A DNA stretch of 23,747 nt from a virus. The DNA lies in IMG/VR virus record IMGVR_UViG_3300025674_000398, positions 1 to 23,747 of that record. One strand, written 5' to 3'. The notes below the pieces were generated by a model, which saw only the letters and a list, made by a program, of their open reading frames with translations, was not told where the DNA came from and did not search any database. A program made the translations under genes and the position numbers. Each line of letters opens with the position of its first letter. Position 1 is the stretch's first letter. Of this stretch, positions 10,001 to 18,238 are shown one piece after another.

Positions 10001-13000
10001 CTACCAGCACTACCTGCACTACCAGCACTACCTGCTGAACCTGAACTTCCTGCTGATCCGGCACTACCTGCACTACCAGCACTACCTGCTGAACCAGATG
10101 TACCTGAGGAAATTTGTTGAATTGTTATTGCTTTTGAACTACCGGGACTATTTTCATTATAATAATATAAAAAATCAGGAGATTCGAAAGGAACATCATA
10201 TGCAATATACGCCCCAGGTGTTCCATGTACGCCTATTCTTTCTATGCCAAATTCTACTTCACTGTCCCCTTCAGCGGTCCATTCAGGATTGTGAATACCT
10301 TCATAAAATGTCGATATATTAAATTCTGTACCTAAATTTGATGGATCACTAACATCAAATTTGTATTTAAATCCTCTATAGAGAATAAATTCTCTTAATG
10401 GAATATCATTAAAAGTAAAAACACCTTCACCACCAGCATCATAGTTAACAGTAACATAGTGTATGTAAGCATAAGGCGATTGACCTGAAGTACCTGCAGA
10501 GCCTGAAGATCCTGCACTAGCATCTCTACCTGAAGAACCAGAAGATCCTGTTAATCCTGAAGTACCGTCTAAACCGGATGAACCAGATGTTCCCGTTGAA
10601 CCTGAAGTGCCAGAAGTTCCTGAAGATCCGGATGTTCCCGATGATCCAGATGATCCAGAACTACCTGAACTACCTGATGATCCGGCACTACCTGATGATC
10701 CGGCACTACCTGATGATCCGGCACTGCCAGAACTACCTGAACTACCGGCACTACCTGCACTACCTGCTGATCCAGAACTTCCGGCACTACCCGCACTACC
10801 TGCGGAACCCGCACTACCAGCACTGCCTGATGATCCAGATGAACCTTGAGAACCTGGAAGTCCTTGTGCGCCTGCTAAATTTACTGTCCAATACGAAAAT
10901 GTATTTTCTAATTCTAAATTATTTCCATCTTCCAATAAAACATCATAAATACCTACCGAATCTTCTAAAATTAAATCATTTTGATTTTCTAAAATCAGTT
11001 TTTCATCAAAATCTCCAATTATTAAATTGAAAACTTCATCATCATAAACAAAATCATTTTCATCTCTTCTATCATTTAATTGTAAATTAAAATTATCAGT
11101 TTTACTAAAAAGTGGATCTACAACTAAAACACCAGTATTTTGATCATATGAAACAACAGATCCTTCAATATAAACGTCATTCGAATGTGAAACTATAATT
11201 TTGTGTCTAGGAACATATTTTACTTCTTTTTCTTCTAGAACAAAAGTTTTAAAATTCAAATCATTTAATGATACTGTTGAATAAGATTCACTAAAGAATA
11301 TATCACCACTTTTTCCTGCACTACCTGAAGAACCTGTAGTACCATCTCTACCTGAAGATCCGGATGTTCCTGTTGAACCTGAGGTACCAGATGAACCAGT
11401 TGATCCAGAAGTACCAGAAGAACCTGCACTAGCATCTCTACCTGAAGAACCTGATGATCCAGATGTTCCTGTTGAACCAGACGTTCCTGTTGAACCTGAT
11501 GTTCCAGAACTACCTGATGATCCAGAACTACCTGCACTACCTGAACTTCCAGATGATCCTGAACTACCTGAACTACCTGCACTACCTGAACTTCCAGATG
11601 ATCCTGAACTACCTGAACTACCTGCACTACCTGAACTTCCAGATGATCCTGAACTGCCCGCACTACCTGCAGAACCAGATGACCCAGATGTTCCTGTTGA
11701 ACCTGAAGTTCCTGAACTTCCTGAAGATCCATCATCACCTTTTTCACCTTTATCACCAGTTCTAGCAAATGTTAAAACACACGCTTCACCATTTACAAAA
11801 GGACTTACTTGAGAATATTCTACTAATGATATACCTAATTCAGCATATTGTAAATTTGTGTAATTAGTTAAACTACCAGTTATGGCAAAAAGAATGAAAT
11901 CGGATTCTTTATTTCTTTTTGTTATTTTTAAATGACCTTTGATAGTGCTTGTAGAATCATCTATAGTTTTTAAGAAACTTTCTAAATTTATATAACTGCT
12001 ATCAAAATGTCTTATATAAATTCTTTGAGATCCACTTTGAACAAAGTTATTTAATCTAAACAAACCATAAGATAATGAATTTGTAAATGGCGTTAATGTA
12101 CTGTCAAAATCAAATTCAAAACCAGCACCACCAAAATTACCATCAACTCCCGATGAACCTGAACTTGCATAAGTTAATCCAGATGAACCAGATGTTCCAG
12201 AAGACCCAGCACTACCTGCACTACCTGCTGATCCAGCACTACCTGCACTACCTGAACTACCTGATGATCCGGCACTACCTGATGATCCGGCACTACCTGA
12301 TGATCCGGCACTACCTGCTGATCCGGCACTGCCAGAACTACCTGATGATCCGGCACTACCTGATGATCCGGCACTACCTGCACTACCTGAACTACCTGCT
12401 GATCCGGCACTACCTGATGATCCAGCACTACCTGCTGATCCAGCACTACCTGCTGATCCAGCACTACCTGAACTACCTGATGATCCGGCACTACCTGCAG
12501 ATCCTGACGAACCGGCACTACCTGCTGATCCAGAACTTGCATATGTCAGACCAGAAGAACCTGAAGTACCAGAACTTCCTGAAGATCCACTTTCATTACT
12601 ACCACCATAAGTTAAATGTGCATATCCTGTTTGTACAGATGAGAAATAAACCTTTACAATATTATCTGATACAAATTGTATTGCTTCAGTTTCGATCTTA
12701 TTATAATTTAAGTCGGTAATTAAAACTTGTAATGGACGTGTATTAAAACCATGAATCAGAGTCCAAACATTGGATGGAGTAGTAATTGTTTTTACAGTTG
12801 TACTGCCATCTCTACCAGAAGTTCCAGATGATCCTACTGATCCAGAAGATCCGGAACTAGCATAAGTTAGACCAGAAGAACCAGAAGTTCCTGTTGAACC
12901 TGAAGTACCAGAACTTCCTGATGATCCAGATGTGCCTGTTGATCCTGAAGTTCCGGATGATGCTTCTCCAAATGTCAATACTGCATATCCATCTTGTGCA

Positions 13001-16000
13001 TCAGGGAATGTTATAACTGCAGTATCGACTGTTGTAAATGTGATGTCTTCTACTAATATTAGATTATAATTTCTATCAGTGATTACAATATTTACAGGTC
13101 TAGTATTTAAATTATGATTTATTGTCCATGTTGTTGATGCTACTGCTTGATCATGAATATAAGAGCCACCATCTCTACCAGAAGTTCCAGATGAACCAGA
13201 TGTTCCAGATGTACCAGAAGAACCTGCACTACCGGCCGATCCAGCACTGCCTGCTGATCCAGATGATCCAGCACTACCTGCTGATCCAGATGATCCAGCA
13301 CTACCTGCTGATCCAGAACTACCAGATGATCCTGAACTTGCATAAGTGAGTCCAGAAGAGCCTGAAGTACCTGCTGATCCAGAACTAGCATAAGTTAAAC
13401 CTGAAGATCCTGAAGTACCAGATGATCCTGAACTTCCTGCACTACCTGCACTACCTGCAGAACCAGATGATCCTGAACTTCCTGCAGAACCAGAACTACC
13501 TGCACTACCTGCACTACCTGCACTACCTGCAGAACCAGATGATCCGGATGTTCCTGTTGAACCTGAAGTTCCAGAAGAACCTACAGAACCAGATGATCCA
13601 GATGTTCCAGCAGAACCTCCAGAGCCAGAAGTACCAGAACTTCCTGCTGATCCTGAACTACCAACACTTCCTGATGATCCAGAAGTTCCAGAAGAACCTG
13701 CACTAGCATCTCTACCTGAAGATCCTGAAGTTCCGGAAGTACCAGATGATCCTGAACTTCCTGCAGAACCAGAACTACCTGCAGAACCAGAAGTTCCAGA
13801 AGATCCAGCACTAGCATCTCTACCTGAAGATCCAGATGATCCAGATGTTCCTGTTGAACCTGATGTGCCTGAAGAACCTGATGTTCCAGAACTACCTGCA
13901 GAACCAGAAGTTCCAGAAGATCCAGCACTAGCATCTCTACCTGAAGATCCAGATGATCCAGATGTTCCTGTTGAACCTGATGTTCCTGTTGAACCTGATG
14001 TTCCAGAACTACCTGCAGAACCAGAAGTTCCAGAAGATCCAGCACTAGCATCTCTACCTGAAGATCCAGATGATCCAGATGTTCCTGTTGAACCAGACGT
14101 TCCTGTTGAACCTGATGTGCCTGAAGATCCTGCACTACCTGATGATCCAGAAGATCCAGCACTTCCTGCACTTCCTGCACTACCTGCACTTCCCGCTGAA
14201 CCACTTTTACCAGTGGATCCAGAAATACCTGATGACCCAGATGTACCGGAAGAACCTGAACTACCTGCCGATCCAGCGGATCCGGCACTACCAGCACTAC
14301 CTGCTGATCCTGCACTACCTGCTGAACCTGCACTACCTGCCGATCCAGCGGATCCGGCACTACCAGCACTACCTGCTGATCCTGCACTACCTGCTGAACC
14401 TGCACTACCTGCTGAACCTGCACTACCTGCTGAACCTGCACTACCTGCCGATCCAGCGGATCCGGCACTACCAGCACTACCTGCTGAACCTGAACTTCCT
14501 GCTGATCCGGCACTACCTGCTGAACCTGAACTTCCTGCTGATCCTGAACTTGCATAAGTGAGTCCAGAAGAACCCGATGTACCAGTAGAACCAGATGTTC
14601 CTGACGAACCTGCACTACCTGCACTTCCTGAACTGCCAGCAGAACCTGCTGATCCAGAACTACCTGCACTACCTGCACTTCCTGAACTACCAGCACTACC
14701 TGATGACCCTGCTGATCCAGAACTACCAGCACTTCCTGATGATCCTGCTGATCCAGAACTACCAGCACTTCCTGCTGACCCTGCTGATCCAGAACTACCG
14801 GAAGAACCTGCTGACCCTGCTGATCCAGAACTACCAGCACTTCCTGCTGACCCTGCTGATCCAGAACTACCAGCACTTCCTGCTGACCCTGCTGATCCAG
14901 CACTACCGGAAGAACCTGCTGACCCTGCTGATCCAGAACTACCGGAAGAACCTGCTGACCCTGCTGATCCAGAACTACCTGCACTTCCAGATGATCCAGA
15001 ACTACCTGCACTTCCAGATGATCCAGAACTACCTGAACTACCTGCACTACCTGAACTACCTGCACTTCCAGATGATCCAGAACTACCTGCACTTCCAGAT
15101 GATCCAGAACTACCTGAACTACCTGAACTACCTGCACTACCTGCACTTCCAGATGATCCAGAACTACCTGCACTACCTGCGGAACCCGCACTACCAGAAC
15201 TTCCAGATGATCCAGCACTACCTGCACTTCCAGATGATCCGGCACTTCCAGATGATCCAGAACTACCTGCACTACCTGCGGAACCCGCACTACCAGAACT
15301 TCCAGATGATCCAGCACTACCTGCACTTCCAGATGATCCGGCACTTCCAGATGATCCAGCACTACCTGCACTTCCTGAAGATCCAGATGATCCTGAAGAA
15401 CCAGATGATCCAGCACTACCTGCACTTCCTGAAGAACCAGATGATCCAGCACTACCTGCACTTCCTGAAGAACCAGATGATCCAGCACTACCTGCACTTC
15501 CTGAAGAACCAGATGATCCAGAGGATCCTGCACTAGCATCTCTACCTGATGATCCAGAAGAACCGGATGTTCCAGAAGAACCTACACTTCCCGAAGAACC
15601 AGAAGGTCCTTGATTTCCATTTAAATTTATCGACCAATCCGAATATGTTCCAGAGCCTTTATAATTTAAAACTTTATAATTTAGAACACCGAATGAACCA
15701 ACATATGATACAACTTCACCTATAATTTTATTCGAATTATCATGGACTATTAATAATTCTTGTCCTTGAGTATAAGCTAAACCTGTACCAATGGTAATTG
15801 TCTTATAACCGCCCAATGATGATGGAATGGTAATACTAGTAGAAGATGAACTAGAATAACGATCACCATCTACTCCAGATGTTCCTGCAGATCCAGAAGT
15901 TCCCGTTGAACCAGAAGTACCAGATGACCCAGAACTTCCTGTACTACCAGATGATCCCGCAGAACCTGCACTACCAGCACTACCAGAGGAACCAGCACTA

Positions 16001-18234
16001 CCAGAGGAACCAGCACTACCTGCTGATCCGGCACTACCTGAAGAACCTGAAGAACCTGAAGAACCAGAAGTTCCATAACTTCCTGAGCTTCCAGATGTTC
16101 CGGAAGAACCCGAACTTCCTGAACTTCCTGAAGAACCTGAAGTTCCGGAAGTTCCAGAAGAACCATCATCACCCTTATCACCTGTTCTTGCAAAAGTTAA
16201 TACTAAATCATCACCTGAATTAAAAGGTAAATTTCCATTAGTTGATGAAGATTCAACTACTGTTACATCGATGTCATGAGTTGTATGTGTAGGTAAGTAA
16301 TCTGCGCCATTAATAACAAATAATACAAAAATCTCATTTTGAAATTTTTTGCTAATTTTTACATGACCTTTTATTATGCTAGAAGAATTCGCTATTACAT
16401 TTAAGAATGCATGTAAATCGGTATTATTTGCATCACTATCGCTAATTGTTATATTTGTTAAAGAAGAAAGTGCGGTATCATCAACTGTAAATTCTCCTGT
16501 GCTTGGAGAACTATTTGTCGAATATGAGTATTCGAAAGATGCCCCACCAAAATTTCCATCTCTACCTGATGTTCCAGATGTACCAGAACTACCTGATGTT
16601 CCAGATGTACCAGAAGAACCTGCACTGGCATCTCTACCAGACGATCCTGATGACCCAGATGTTCCTGTTGATCCGGATGTACCAGAAGATCCTGCACTGC
16701 CTGATGATCCAGAAGTACCTGCACTACCTGTTGATCCTGATGTTCCTGAAGATCCTGCACTGCCTGATGTTCCTGAAGATCCTGCACTGCCCGATGATCC
16801 TGATGTTCCTGAAGATCCTGCACTGCCCGATGATCCTGATGTTCCTGAAGATCCTGAACTACCTGCTAAACCGGATGTTCCTGATGATCCTGAACTACCT
16901 GTTAAACCAGATGTTCCTGATGATCCTGATGTTCCTGATGATCCTGATGTTCCTGATGATCCGACACTGCCTGACGTTCCTGACGATCCTGATAAACCAT
17001 CAATGCCTGACGTTCCTGACGATCCTGATAAACCATCAATGCCTGACGTTCCTGACGATCCTGATGAACCGGAAGTTCCTGCACTAGCATCTCTACCTGA
17101 AGTTCCCGAAGTGCCTGCGGATCCAGAGGATCCTGATGTTAAAGGACTAATTTGATCAAGAATGTTTGATCTTAAAATCACTGAACCACTAGATTGACCT
17201 TCTTCTAAGTAAAATCCATCATCTGTGTTAATGGTTATATGATCAACTTTAGAAACTGTATTACCGGATATTTGCGATTCGGTAATTTCTAGAGGAGGAG
17301 ATGCTTCTCCAAATTCCAATGTTCCATTTGCGGTTACTCTAAGAACATCGCCTTCTATACCTAATCCAGTCTCATTAACCTCTTTAATTTCAGTAACAGA
17401 AAATATTTTATCACCATTAGTATCTCGTATTGTAAAATCATTTCCAGAAGAACTATGAAATCCTAAAACAGCATTTTGAGTACCTACACCAATCTTTAAC
17501 GATTGAGTATCTCCAATTGTTATGGATCTATTTACAATAAGATTTTTATCATCACTAATTGATAATATTTCAGGATCAAAAGATATTATAATTGAAGTTG
17601 TATTTTGTGCGGCAAGTAGTCCATTACCAGTTTTTATTGATTTAAATTGTAAAATACTTTCACTGGTATTGTACTCTGTATTAGAGTACAATTGAACTGT
17701 ATTAGAAGTGACATTTAAATTATTACCGAATACTCTTTTTTCAGGATCACTACCTCCACCTCCATAATATTCGCCCCAACCAGTTATAACTTTCTGCGCA
17801 GTTGATGCTGCTTGAGAACCAATATCTTTAACAACTTTTTTAAGGGTTTCAATCTCATCTCTTAAAGGTTGAATTTGTGCGTCTTCACCTTTAGGTCCTT
17901 GTGGTCCTTGCGGCCCCAAAAGTCCTCTAGGACCCATCGGACCTTCAGGACCTTGTAATCCTTGAGGTCCCATTTTACCAGGATCACCTTTTTCTCCTTT
18001 ATCTCCTTTAGGTCCCGGTAAACCTTCTAAACCCTGCTCCCCTCTCTCGCCTCTAGGTCCTTGTTCACCTTTTATTTCTAGGACCTTAATCTTTTCACCA
18101 GTTACTGGATCTAAGATTTCTCTAATTTCTTTTATTAACTCTTGCTTTGCTCTTTTTAATTCTTTTTGAGTATAGGCTAGAGAGGCAGCTAAAACTTCAT
18201 TTAGTTTTACCTGTTTATTGTTTTCATTTGACAT
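4081..18234 (-). CDS. Giant modular collagen-like/Gly-Ser repeat virion protein with PKD domains (4717 residues)
   Basis: ATG 18234 lies four bases after the portal stop; no Shine-Dalgarno is seen (GATTAATTAA precedes it), so coupling to the portal gene is likely. Approximate residues: 1-55 alpha-helical, coiled-coil-like; 56-118 collagen Gly-X-Y, 21 unbroken triplets; 168-365 beta-rich unique region; then Gly-Ser tracts separated by folded domains. These are type A at 560-689, 2029-2169 and 3070-3195; type B (ends WSINLNG or WTVNLAG) at 787-877, 2307-2464 and 3500-3589; type C ([18 protein letters not shown]) at 1688-1760, 1809-1882 and 2822-2897; and a cupredoxin-like domain at 2584-2712. 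A linker domain (about 3596-3709, [13 protein letters not shown]) precedes PKD-like domains (3709-4182, [19 protein letters not shown]) and a unique C-terminus. Roughly 45% of residues are Gly-Ser tracts. No protease or enzymatic motif is seen. A very long fibre, adhesin or whisker is the best guess. The unbroken 14 kb frame argues that it is real, but tract lengths may carry assembly error. Confidence 0.9.
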   Translation of the reverse strand: MSNENNKQVKLNEVLAASLAYTQKELKRAKQELIKEIREILDPVTGEKIKVLEIKGEQGPRGERGEQGLEGLPGPKGDKGEKGDPGKMGPQGLQGPEGPMGPRGLLGPQGPQGPKGEDAQIQPLRDEIETLKKVVKDIGSQAASTAQKVITGWGEYYGGGGSDPEKRVFGNNLNVTSNTVQLYSNTEYNTSESILQFKSIKTGNGLLAAQNTTSIIISFDPEILSISDDKNLIVNRSITIGDTQSLKIGVGTQNAVLGFHSSSGNDFTIRDTNGDKIFSVTEIKEVNETGLGIEGDVLRVTANGTLEFGEASPPLEITESQISGNTVSKVDHITINTDDGFYLEEGQSSGSVILRSNILDQISPLTSGSSGSAGTSGTSGRDASAGTSGSSGSSGTSGIDGLSGSSGTSGIDGLSGSSGTSGSVGSSGTSGSSGTSGSSGTSGLTGSSGSSGTSGLAGSSGSSGTSGSSGSAGSSGTSGSSGSAGSSGTSGSAGSSGTSGSTGSAGTSGSSGSAGSSGTSGSTGTSGSSGSSGRDASAGSSGTSGTSGSSGTSGTSGRDGNFGGASFEYSYSTNSSPSTGEFTVDDTALSSLTNITISDSDANNTDLHAFLNVIANSSSIIKGHVKISKKFQNEIFVLFVINGADYLPTHTTHDIDVTVVESSSTNGNLPFNSGDDLVLTFARTGDKGDDGSSGTSGTSGSSGSSGSSGSSGTSGSSGSYGTSGSSGSSGSSGSAGSAGSAGSSGSAGSSGSAGSAGSAGSSGSTGSSGSSGTSGSTGTSGSAGTSGVDGDRYSSSSSTSITIPSSLGGYKTITIGTGLAYTQGQELLIVHDNSNKIIGEVVSYVGSFGVLNYKVLNYKGSGTYSDWSINLNGNQGPSGSSGSVGSSGTSGSSGSSGRDASAGSSGSSGSSGSAGSAGSSGSSGSAGSAGSSGSSGSAGSAGSSGSSGSSGSSGSAGSAGSSGSAGSSGSAGSAGSSGSSGSAGSAGSAGSSGSSGSAGSSGSAGSAGSSGSSGSAGSAGSAGSSGSSGSAGSAGSSGSSGSSGSSGSAGSSGSSGSAGSSGSAGSSGSSGSSGSAGSSGSSGSAGSSGSAGSAGSSGSSGSAGSAGSSGSAGSAGSAGSAGSSGSAGSAGSAGSSGSAGSAGSSGSSGSAGSAGSAGSSGSAGSSGSAGSSGSAGSSGSAGSSGSAGSAGSSGSAGSAGSSGSAGSAGSSGTSGSTGTSGSSGLTYASSGSAGSSGSAGSAGSAGSSGSAGSAGSAGSAGSAGSAGSAGSAGSAGSAGSAGSAGSAGSAGSAGSAGSAGSAGSAGSAGSAGSAGSAGSAGSAGSSGSSGTSGSSGISGSTGKSGSAGSAGSAGSAGSAGSSGSSGSAGSSGTSGSTGTSGSTGTSGSSGSSGRDASAGSSGTSGSAGSSGTSGSTGTSGSTGTSGSSGSSGRDASAGSSGTSGSAGSSGTSGSSGTSGSTGTSGSSGSSGRDASAGSSGTSGSAGSSGSAGSSGSSGTSGTSGSSGRDASAGSSGTSGSSGSVGSSGSAGSSGTSGSGGSAGTSGSSGSVGSSGTSGSTGTSGSSGSAGSAGSAGSAGSSGSAGSSGSSGSAGSAGSAGSSGSSGTSGSSGLTYASSGSAGTSGSSGLTYASSGSSGSSGSAGSAGSSGSAGSAGSSGSAGSAGSAGSAGSSGTSGTSGSSGTSGRDGGSYIHDQAVASTTWTINHNLNTRPVNIVITDRNYNLILVEDITFTTVDTAVITFPDAQDGYAVLTFGEASSGTSGSTGTSGSSGSSGTSGSTGTSGSSGLTYASSGSSGSVGSSGTSGRDGSTTVKTITTPSNVWTLIHGFNTRPLQVLITDLNYNKIETEAIQFVSDNIVKVYFSSVQTGYAHLTYGGSNESGSSGSSGTSGSSGLTYASSGSAGSAGSSGSAGSAGSSGSSGSAGSAGSAGSAGSAGSSGSAGSAGSSGSAGSAGSSGSAGSSGSSGSAGSAGSAGSSGSAGSSGSAGSSGSSGSAGSAGSAGSAGSAGSSGTSGSSGLTYASSGSSGVDGNFGGAGFEFDFDSTLTPFTNSLSYGLFRLNNFVQSGSQRIYIRHFDSSYINLESFLKTIDDSTSTIKGHLKITKRNKESDFILFAITGSLTNYTNLQYAELGISLVEYSQVSPFVNGEACVLTFARTGDKGEKGDDGSSGSSGTSGSTGTSGSSGSAGSAGSSGSSGSSGSAGSSGSSGSSGSSGSAGSSGSSGSSGSSGSAGSSGSSGSSGTSGSTGTSGSTGTSGSSGSSGRDASAGSSGTSGSTGSSGTSGSTGTSGSSGRDGTTGSSGSAGKSGDIFFSESYSTVSLNDLNFKTFVLEEKEVKYVPRHKIIVSHSNDVYIEGSVVSYDQNTGVLVVDPLFSKTDNFNLQLNDRRDENDFVYDDEVFNLIIGDFDEKLILENQNDLILEDSVGIYDVLLEDGNNLELENTFSYWTVNLAGAQGLPGSQGSSGSSGSAGSAGSAGSAGSAGSSGSAGSAGSAGSSGSSGSAGSSGSAGSSGSAGSSGSSGSSGSSGSSGTSGSSGTSGTSGSTGTSGSSGLDGTSGLTGSSGSSGRDASAGSSGSAGTSGQSPYAYIHYVTVNYDAGGEGVFTFNDIPLREFILYRGFKYKFDVSDPSNLGTEFNISTFYEGIHNPEWTAEGDSEVEFGIERIGVHGTPGAYIAYDVPFESPDFLYYYNENSPGSSKAITIQQISSGTSGSAGSAGSAGSAGSAGSSGSAGSAGSAGSAGSAGSAGSAGSAGSAGSAGSAGSAGSAGSAGSAGSAGSAGSAGSAGSAGSAGSAGSAGSAGSAGSAGSAGSAGSSGTSGRDGGTYIHFQSLSSRYWQINHNLNIGRPVNVVFSDLNFFQIFPNVVKFTNQNRIEVDWGFGNSQAGYATVTFGDASSGTSGSSGSAGSAGSAGSAGSAGSAGSAGSAGSAGSAGSAGSAGSAGSAGSAGSAGSAGSAGSAGSAGSAGSAGSAGSAGSAGSAGSAGSAGSAGSAGSAGSAGSSGSAGSSGSAGSSGSAGSAGSAGSAGSAGSAGSSGSAGSSGTSGSTGTSGSSGSSGTTGSSGSSGTSGFPSFGVFYQYSTTTTDISIPSGTFRLNNSDPSLVDEIYIHEISKDGGNNSVTFDALTDSSSASKSIIAIRSTYDASWVANYFVTSQTDNGNYRTLDVNYISDINWSNQIDGTDVFISISIIPDAGTSGSSGTAGSAGSAGSSGSAGSAGSSGSAGSAGSSGSAGSAGSSGSSGSAGSSGSSGSAGSSGSSGSSGTSGSTGTSGSSGSSGSAGSSGTSGSSGLTYASSGSSGSSGSAGSAGSAGSAGSAGSSGSAGSAGSAGSSGSAGSAGSSGSAGSSGSSGSAGSAGSAGSSGTSGSAGSSGTSGRDASAGSAGTSGSAGSSGTSGSDGTSGSSGSSGSSGTSGSSGTSGSSGTSGQTGTSGTSGSSGSSGTSGTSGTSGTSGSSGSSGTSGTSGQTGTSGTSGTSGSSGSSGTSGSTGTSGSSGYTGDIYASTSSTSNTIGTGSNLTFLIGTGLSYSIGQEVIIAHDADNRIIGLVTNYNKNSGSLTINPILVDGSGTYTSWSINLNGATGPAGSSGSSGTDGVSNLYELNDTTIPQNIPQDSALVWTGSTWEPVSSASLGQSSGSGLIIGNVTDGTFSDGALLTSNTTFETSFDVLAGIDLQDTLSDGLDKLNETLLNIHNNTFVRTAKFSADLLEIVAGDTVEFTIDSEVYQNQENMEYQWDFGDGSGLVNSTSTSITHTYTASALSQLSVVKLSVTLKAYRTDAQYTNSHGSFSIFKRTDYIEVFNDKPIPTFDYFYIQSDNTIVTGTNGNTENMDEDSSNLGDSVQISFDISNSQNYSHWAMDLGDGETYPSNVSIFNDNDVLSTSDITDIESTWESNATTTFNHTFTGITEDIQKTINLYLYNDQTSPLDSVKDTESVPLILNIYRDYTGLVTWTATPNAGDNEDSVNNVSGLEGLPVTLSVTISSGSINGDLGTRFEWDLYDSFNDLSTQIYNVNPFSSQEIHFKRQSNTTGSDPEIKTISLEINGSNHTNAPFSTTDQDISIYKDTRANFVGQFTTLSTSYTGESSRKGFIFTDYEGNDRNQVSFLDTSENVDTWSWDFGDTQTDTSQNPNHTFNAVGTYEITLFAENTQNPGGTDSDTEIKTDYIEISTVPVSSVPDNYTGITFELLNSGNALVCNSAILPSDSSLSPGDTVKVVTGSIIETSLQSDYVRKFLGDGNNGGTLELIHQDTTVDGQISSLDITSQVGTYGDLMLDEDIDASDSTSPDNNIIPEKFYRYIKCKIYVTSASEGYHTYKIKHISGTSPNDVTTYSDILELVVDPTTTLPSIGSGVDLFSLSITNNGTLRYASSMPYINTGAEITISGIKINNLTTKVYTELDPLIIDNRGTSTILGDQVTKSLSDLGLTPPLQLESDFNINPTVVSLSTTGKGFDGGLKISSQNHIGQGSFVDSNSLKNIMYWASTPTQQEDDLGAIVNTNGWGTIVTGRTVLKRMTGFSSNADTPSYNSSTNFYDNNVWDSQNTVLNDYDVVLIPYSGDDRFQWDNNDYTSYLPGLSNNLNRTTIPTTGIQYLTVGFCRQNINKFKMTISGSFDDFFVAAPTAGDGLHTLEQSAISTNGWLEGLTNYGAAGLPGDQIFTNNSLGVRDSNEPGETVGTNGGTYYITLGSATTANANSPYLVLLRFKLSQGQYISSITIEGY
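5690..7110 (-). other. PKD-like domain block of the giant protein
   Basis: Residues about 3709-4182. Two copies carry clear PKD signatures: [10 protein letters not shown] followed by THTYTASA, and [11 protein letters not shown] followed by [15 protein letters not shown] third is recognisable ([11 protein letters not shown] followed by FNHTFTGI), and a fourth is degenerate ([11 protein letters not shown]). PKD domains are extended beta sandwiches used in surface and phage structural proteins for spacing or carbohydrate contact. Confidence 0.8.
7738..8649 (-). repeat. Gly-Ser/Thr tract 10 of the giant protein
   Basis: About 304 residues. Its N-terminal part is GSA/GSS-rich and its C-terminal part GTS/GSS/GQT-rich, with one GLTYASSG and one GRDASAG cassette. 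Confidence 0.88.
9026..9544 (-). repeat. Gly-Ser-Ala tract 9 of the giant protein
   Basis: About 172 residues, mainly GSA triplets, turning to GST and GTS near the third type A domain. Confidence 0.85.
9771..10099 (-). repeat. Gly-Ser-Ala tract 8 of the giant protein
   Basis: About 109 residues, almost only GSA triplets, placed between the cupredoxin-like domain and the third type C domain. Confidence 0.85.
10100..10485 (-). other. Cupredoxin-like domain of the giant protein, copper ligands absent
   Basis: Residues about 2584-2712 include [17 protein letters not shown], then [15 protein letters not shown] and [11 protein letters not shown]. The order resembles the plastocyanin-type beta sandwich seen in some marine phage virion proteins. 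The usual Cys/His/Met copper loop is replaced by [12 protein letters not shown], so a structural role is more likely than electron transfer. The assignment is by pattern only. Confidence 0.5.
10486..10844 (-). repeat. Gly-Ser tract 7 of the giant protein
   Basis: About 119 residues between a type B domain and the cupredoxin-like domain, entered through [10 protein letters not shown], with one GRDASAG near the end. Confidence 0.85.
11317..11728 (-). repeat. Gly-Ser tract 6 of the giant protein
   Basis: About 137 residues. It contains a 45-bp exact array (starts at 11543, 11588 and 11633) and one GRDASAG cassette. It begins with the charged exit [10 protein letters not shown] of the type A domain. 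Confidence 0.85.
12150..12590 (-). repeat. Gly-Ser tract 5 of the giant protein
   Basis: About 146 residues of GSA and GSS triplets bounded at both ends by GLTYASSG cassettes, lying between a type C and a type A domain. Confidence 0.85.
12813..12954 (-). repeat. Gly-Ser tract 4 of the giant protein
   Basis: A short tract of about 48 residues between the first two type C domains, with one GLTYASSG cassette. Confidence 0.8.
13769..14119. repeat. 117-bp higher-order repeat, three copies
   Basis: The block starting CCAGAACTACCTGCAGAACC occurs at 13769, 13886 and 14003, a constant 117-base step (39 residues). Each copy encodes a GRDASAG cassette with flanking GTS and GST triplets. The copies are nearly identical, differing at a few bases (for example in the last 20 bases of each unit). 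Confidence 0.85.
14267..14410. repeat. 72-bp exact tandem repeat, two copies plus a displaced start
   Basis: Bases 14267-14338 are identical to 14339-14410. The start of the unit recurs at 14447, offset by 108 (72 plus 36), which suggests expansion by unequal exchange in steps of 36 bases. Confidence 0.88.
15410..15517. repeat. 36-bp exact tandem repeat, three copies
   Basis: The unit beginning CCAGCACTACCTGCACTTCC starts at 15410, 15446 and 15482 with a period of 36 bases, and encodes 12 residues of the GSSGSAG type on the minus strand. Confidence 0.88.
15876..16166 (-). repeat. Gly-Ser tract 2 of the giant protein
   Basis: About 97 residues of Gly-X-Y-spaced GSS, GTS and GSA triplets. It starts after the type A domain's exit sequence GDKGDDG and ends at the first type B domain. 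Confidence 0.85.
16566..17140 (-). repeat. Gly-Ser/Thr tract 1 of the giant protein
   Basis: About 190 residues of GSS, GTS, GSA and GST triplets with two GRDASAG cassettes and IDGLSG units. An exact 36-bp tandem repeat lies at 16969-17004 and 17005-17040. Confidence 0.9.
16969..17040. repeat. 36-bp exact tandem repeat, two copies plus a partial third
   Basis: Bases 16969-17004 are repeated at 17005-17040, and the first half of the unit recurs from 17041. It encodes a 12-residue [12 protein letters not shown] unit on the minus strand. Confidence 0.9.
17881..18069 (-). other. Canonical collagen-like segment of the giant protein
   Basis: Residues 56-118 are 21 consecutive Gly-X-Y triplets rich in Pro, Lys, Glu and Arg, from [12 protein letters not shown] to GPQGPKGED. 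Several KGD, KGE and RGE charged pairs that stabilise bacterial and phage collagen-like trimers are present. The segment follows a helical stretch ([18 protein letters not shown]) that could act as a coiled-coil trimerisation element. Confidence 0.9.
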
Positions 18235-18238
18235 TTAA

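Larger units (their letters stand above)
13175..15603 (-). repeat. Gly-Ser tract 3, the longest (about 2.4 kb)
   Basis: About 810 residues of Gly-Ser-Ala/Ser/Thr triplets without a folded domain. It contains about five GRDASAG and three GLTYASSG cassettes and one STGKSG. The DNA shows nested exact arrays with periods of 36, 72 and 117 bases, listed separately. Boundaries are approximate. Confidence 0.9.

Noticed and set aside
13581-15539. A 652-codon minus-strand frame rich in Gln, Val, Leu and His
   Set aside because: It is a shifted frame of the same strand within tract 3 of the giant gene. The correct frame continues through folded domains on both sides; this one does not.
14558-15613. 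A 351-codon plus-strand frame rich in Pro, Glu, Asp, Leu and Ala that could pass for a proline-rich protein
   Set aside because: It is the reverse complement of the Gly-Ser-Ala codons of the giant protein. Its start lacks a ribosome site, and its composition is entirely explained by the repeat codons.
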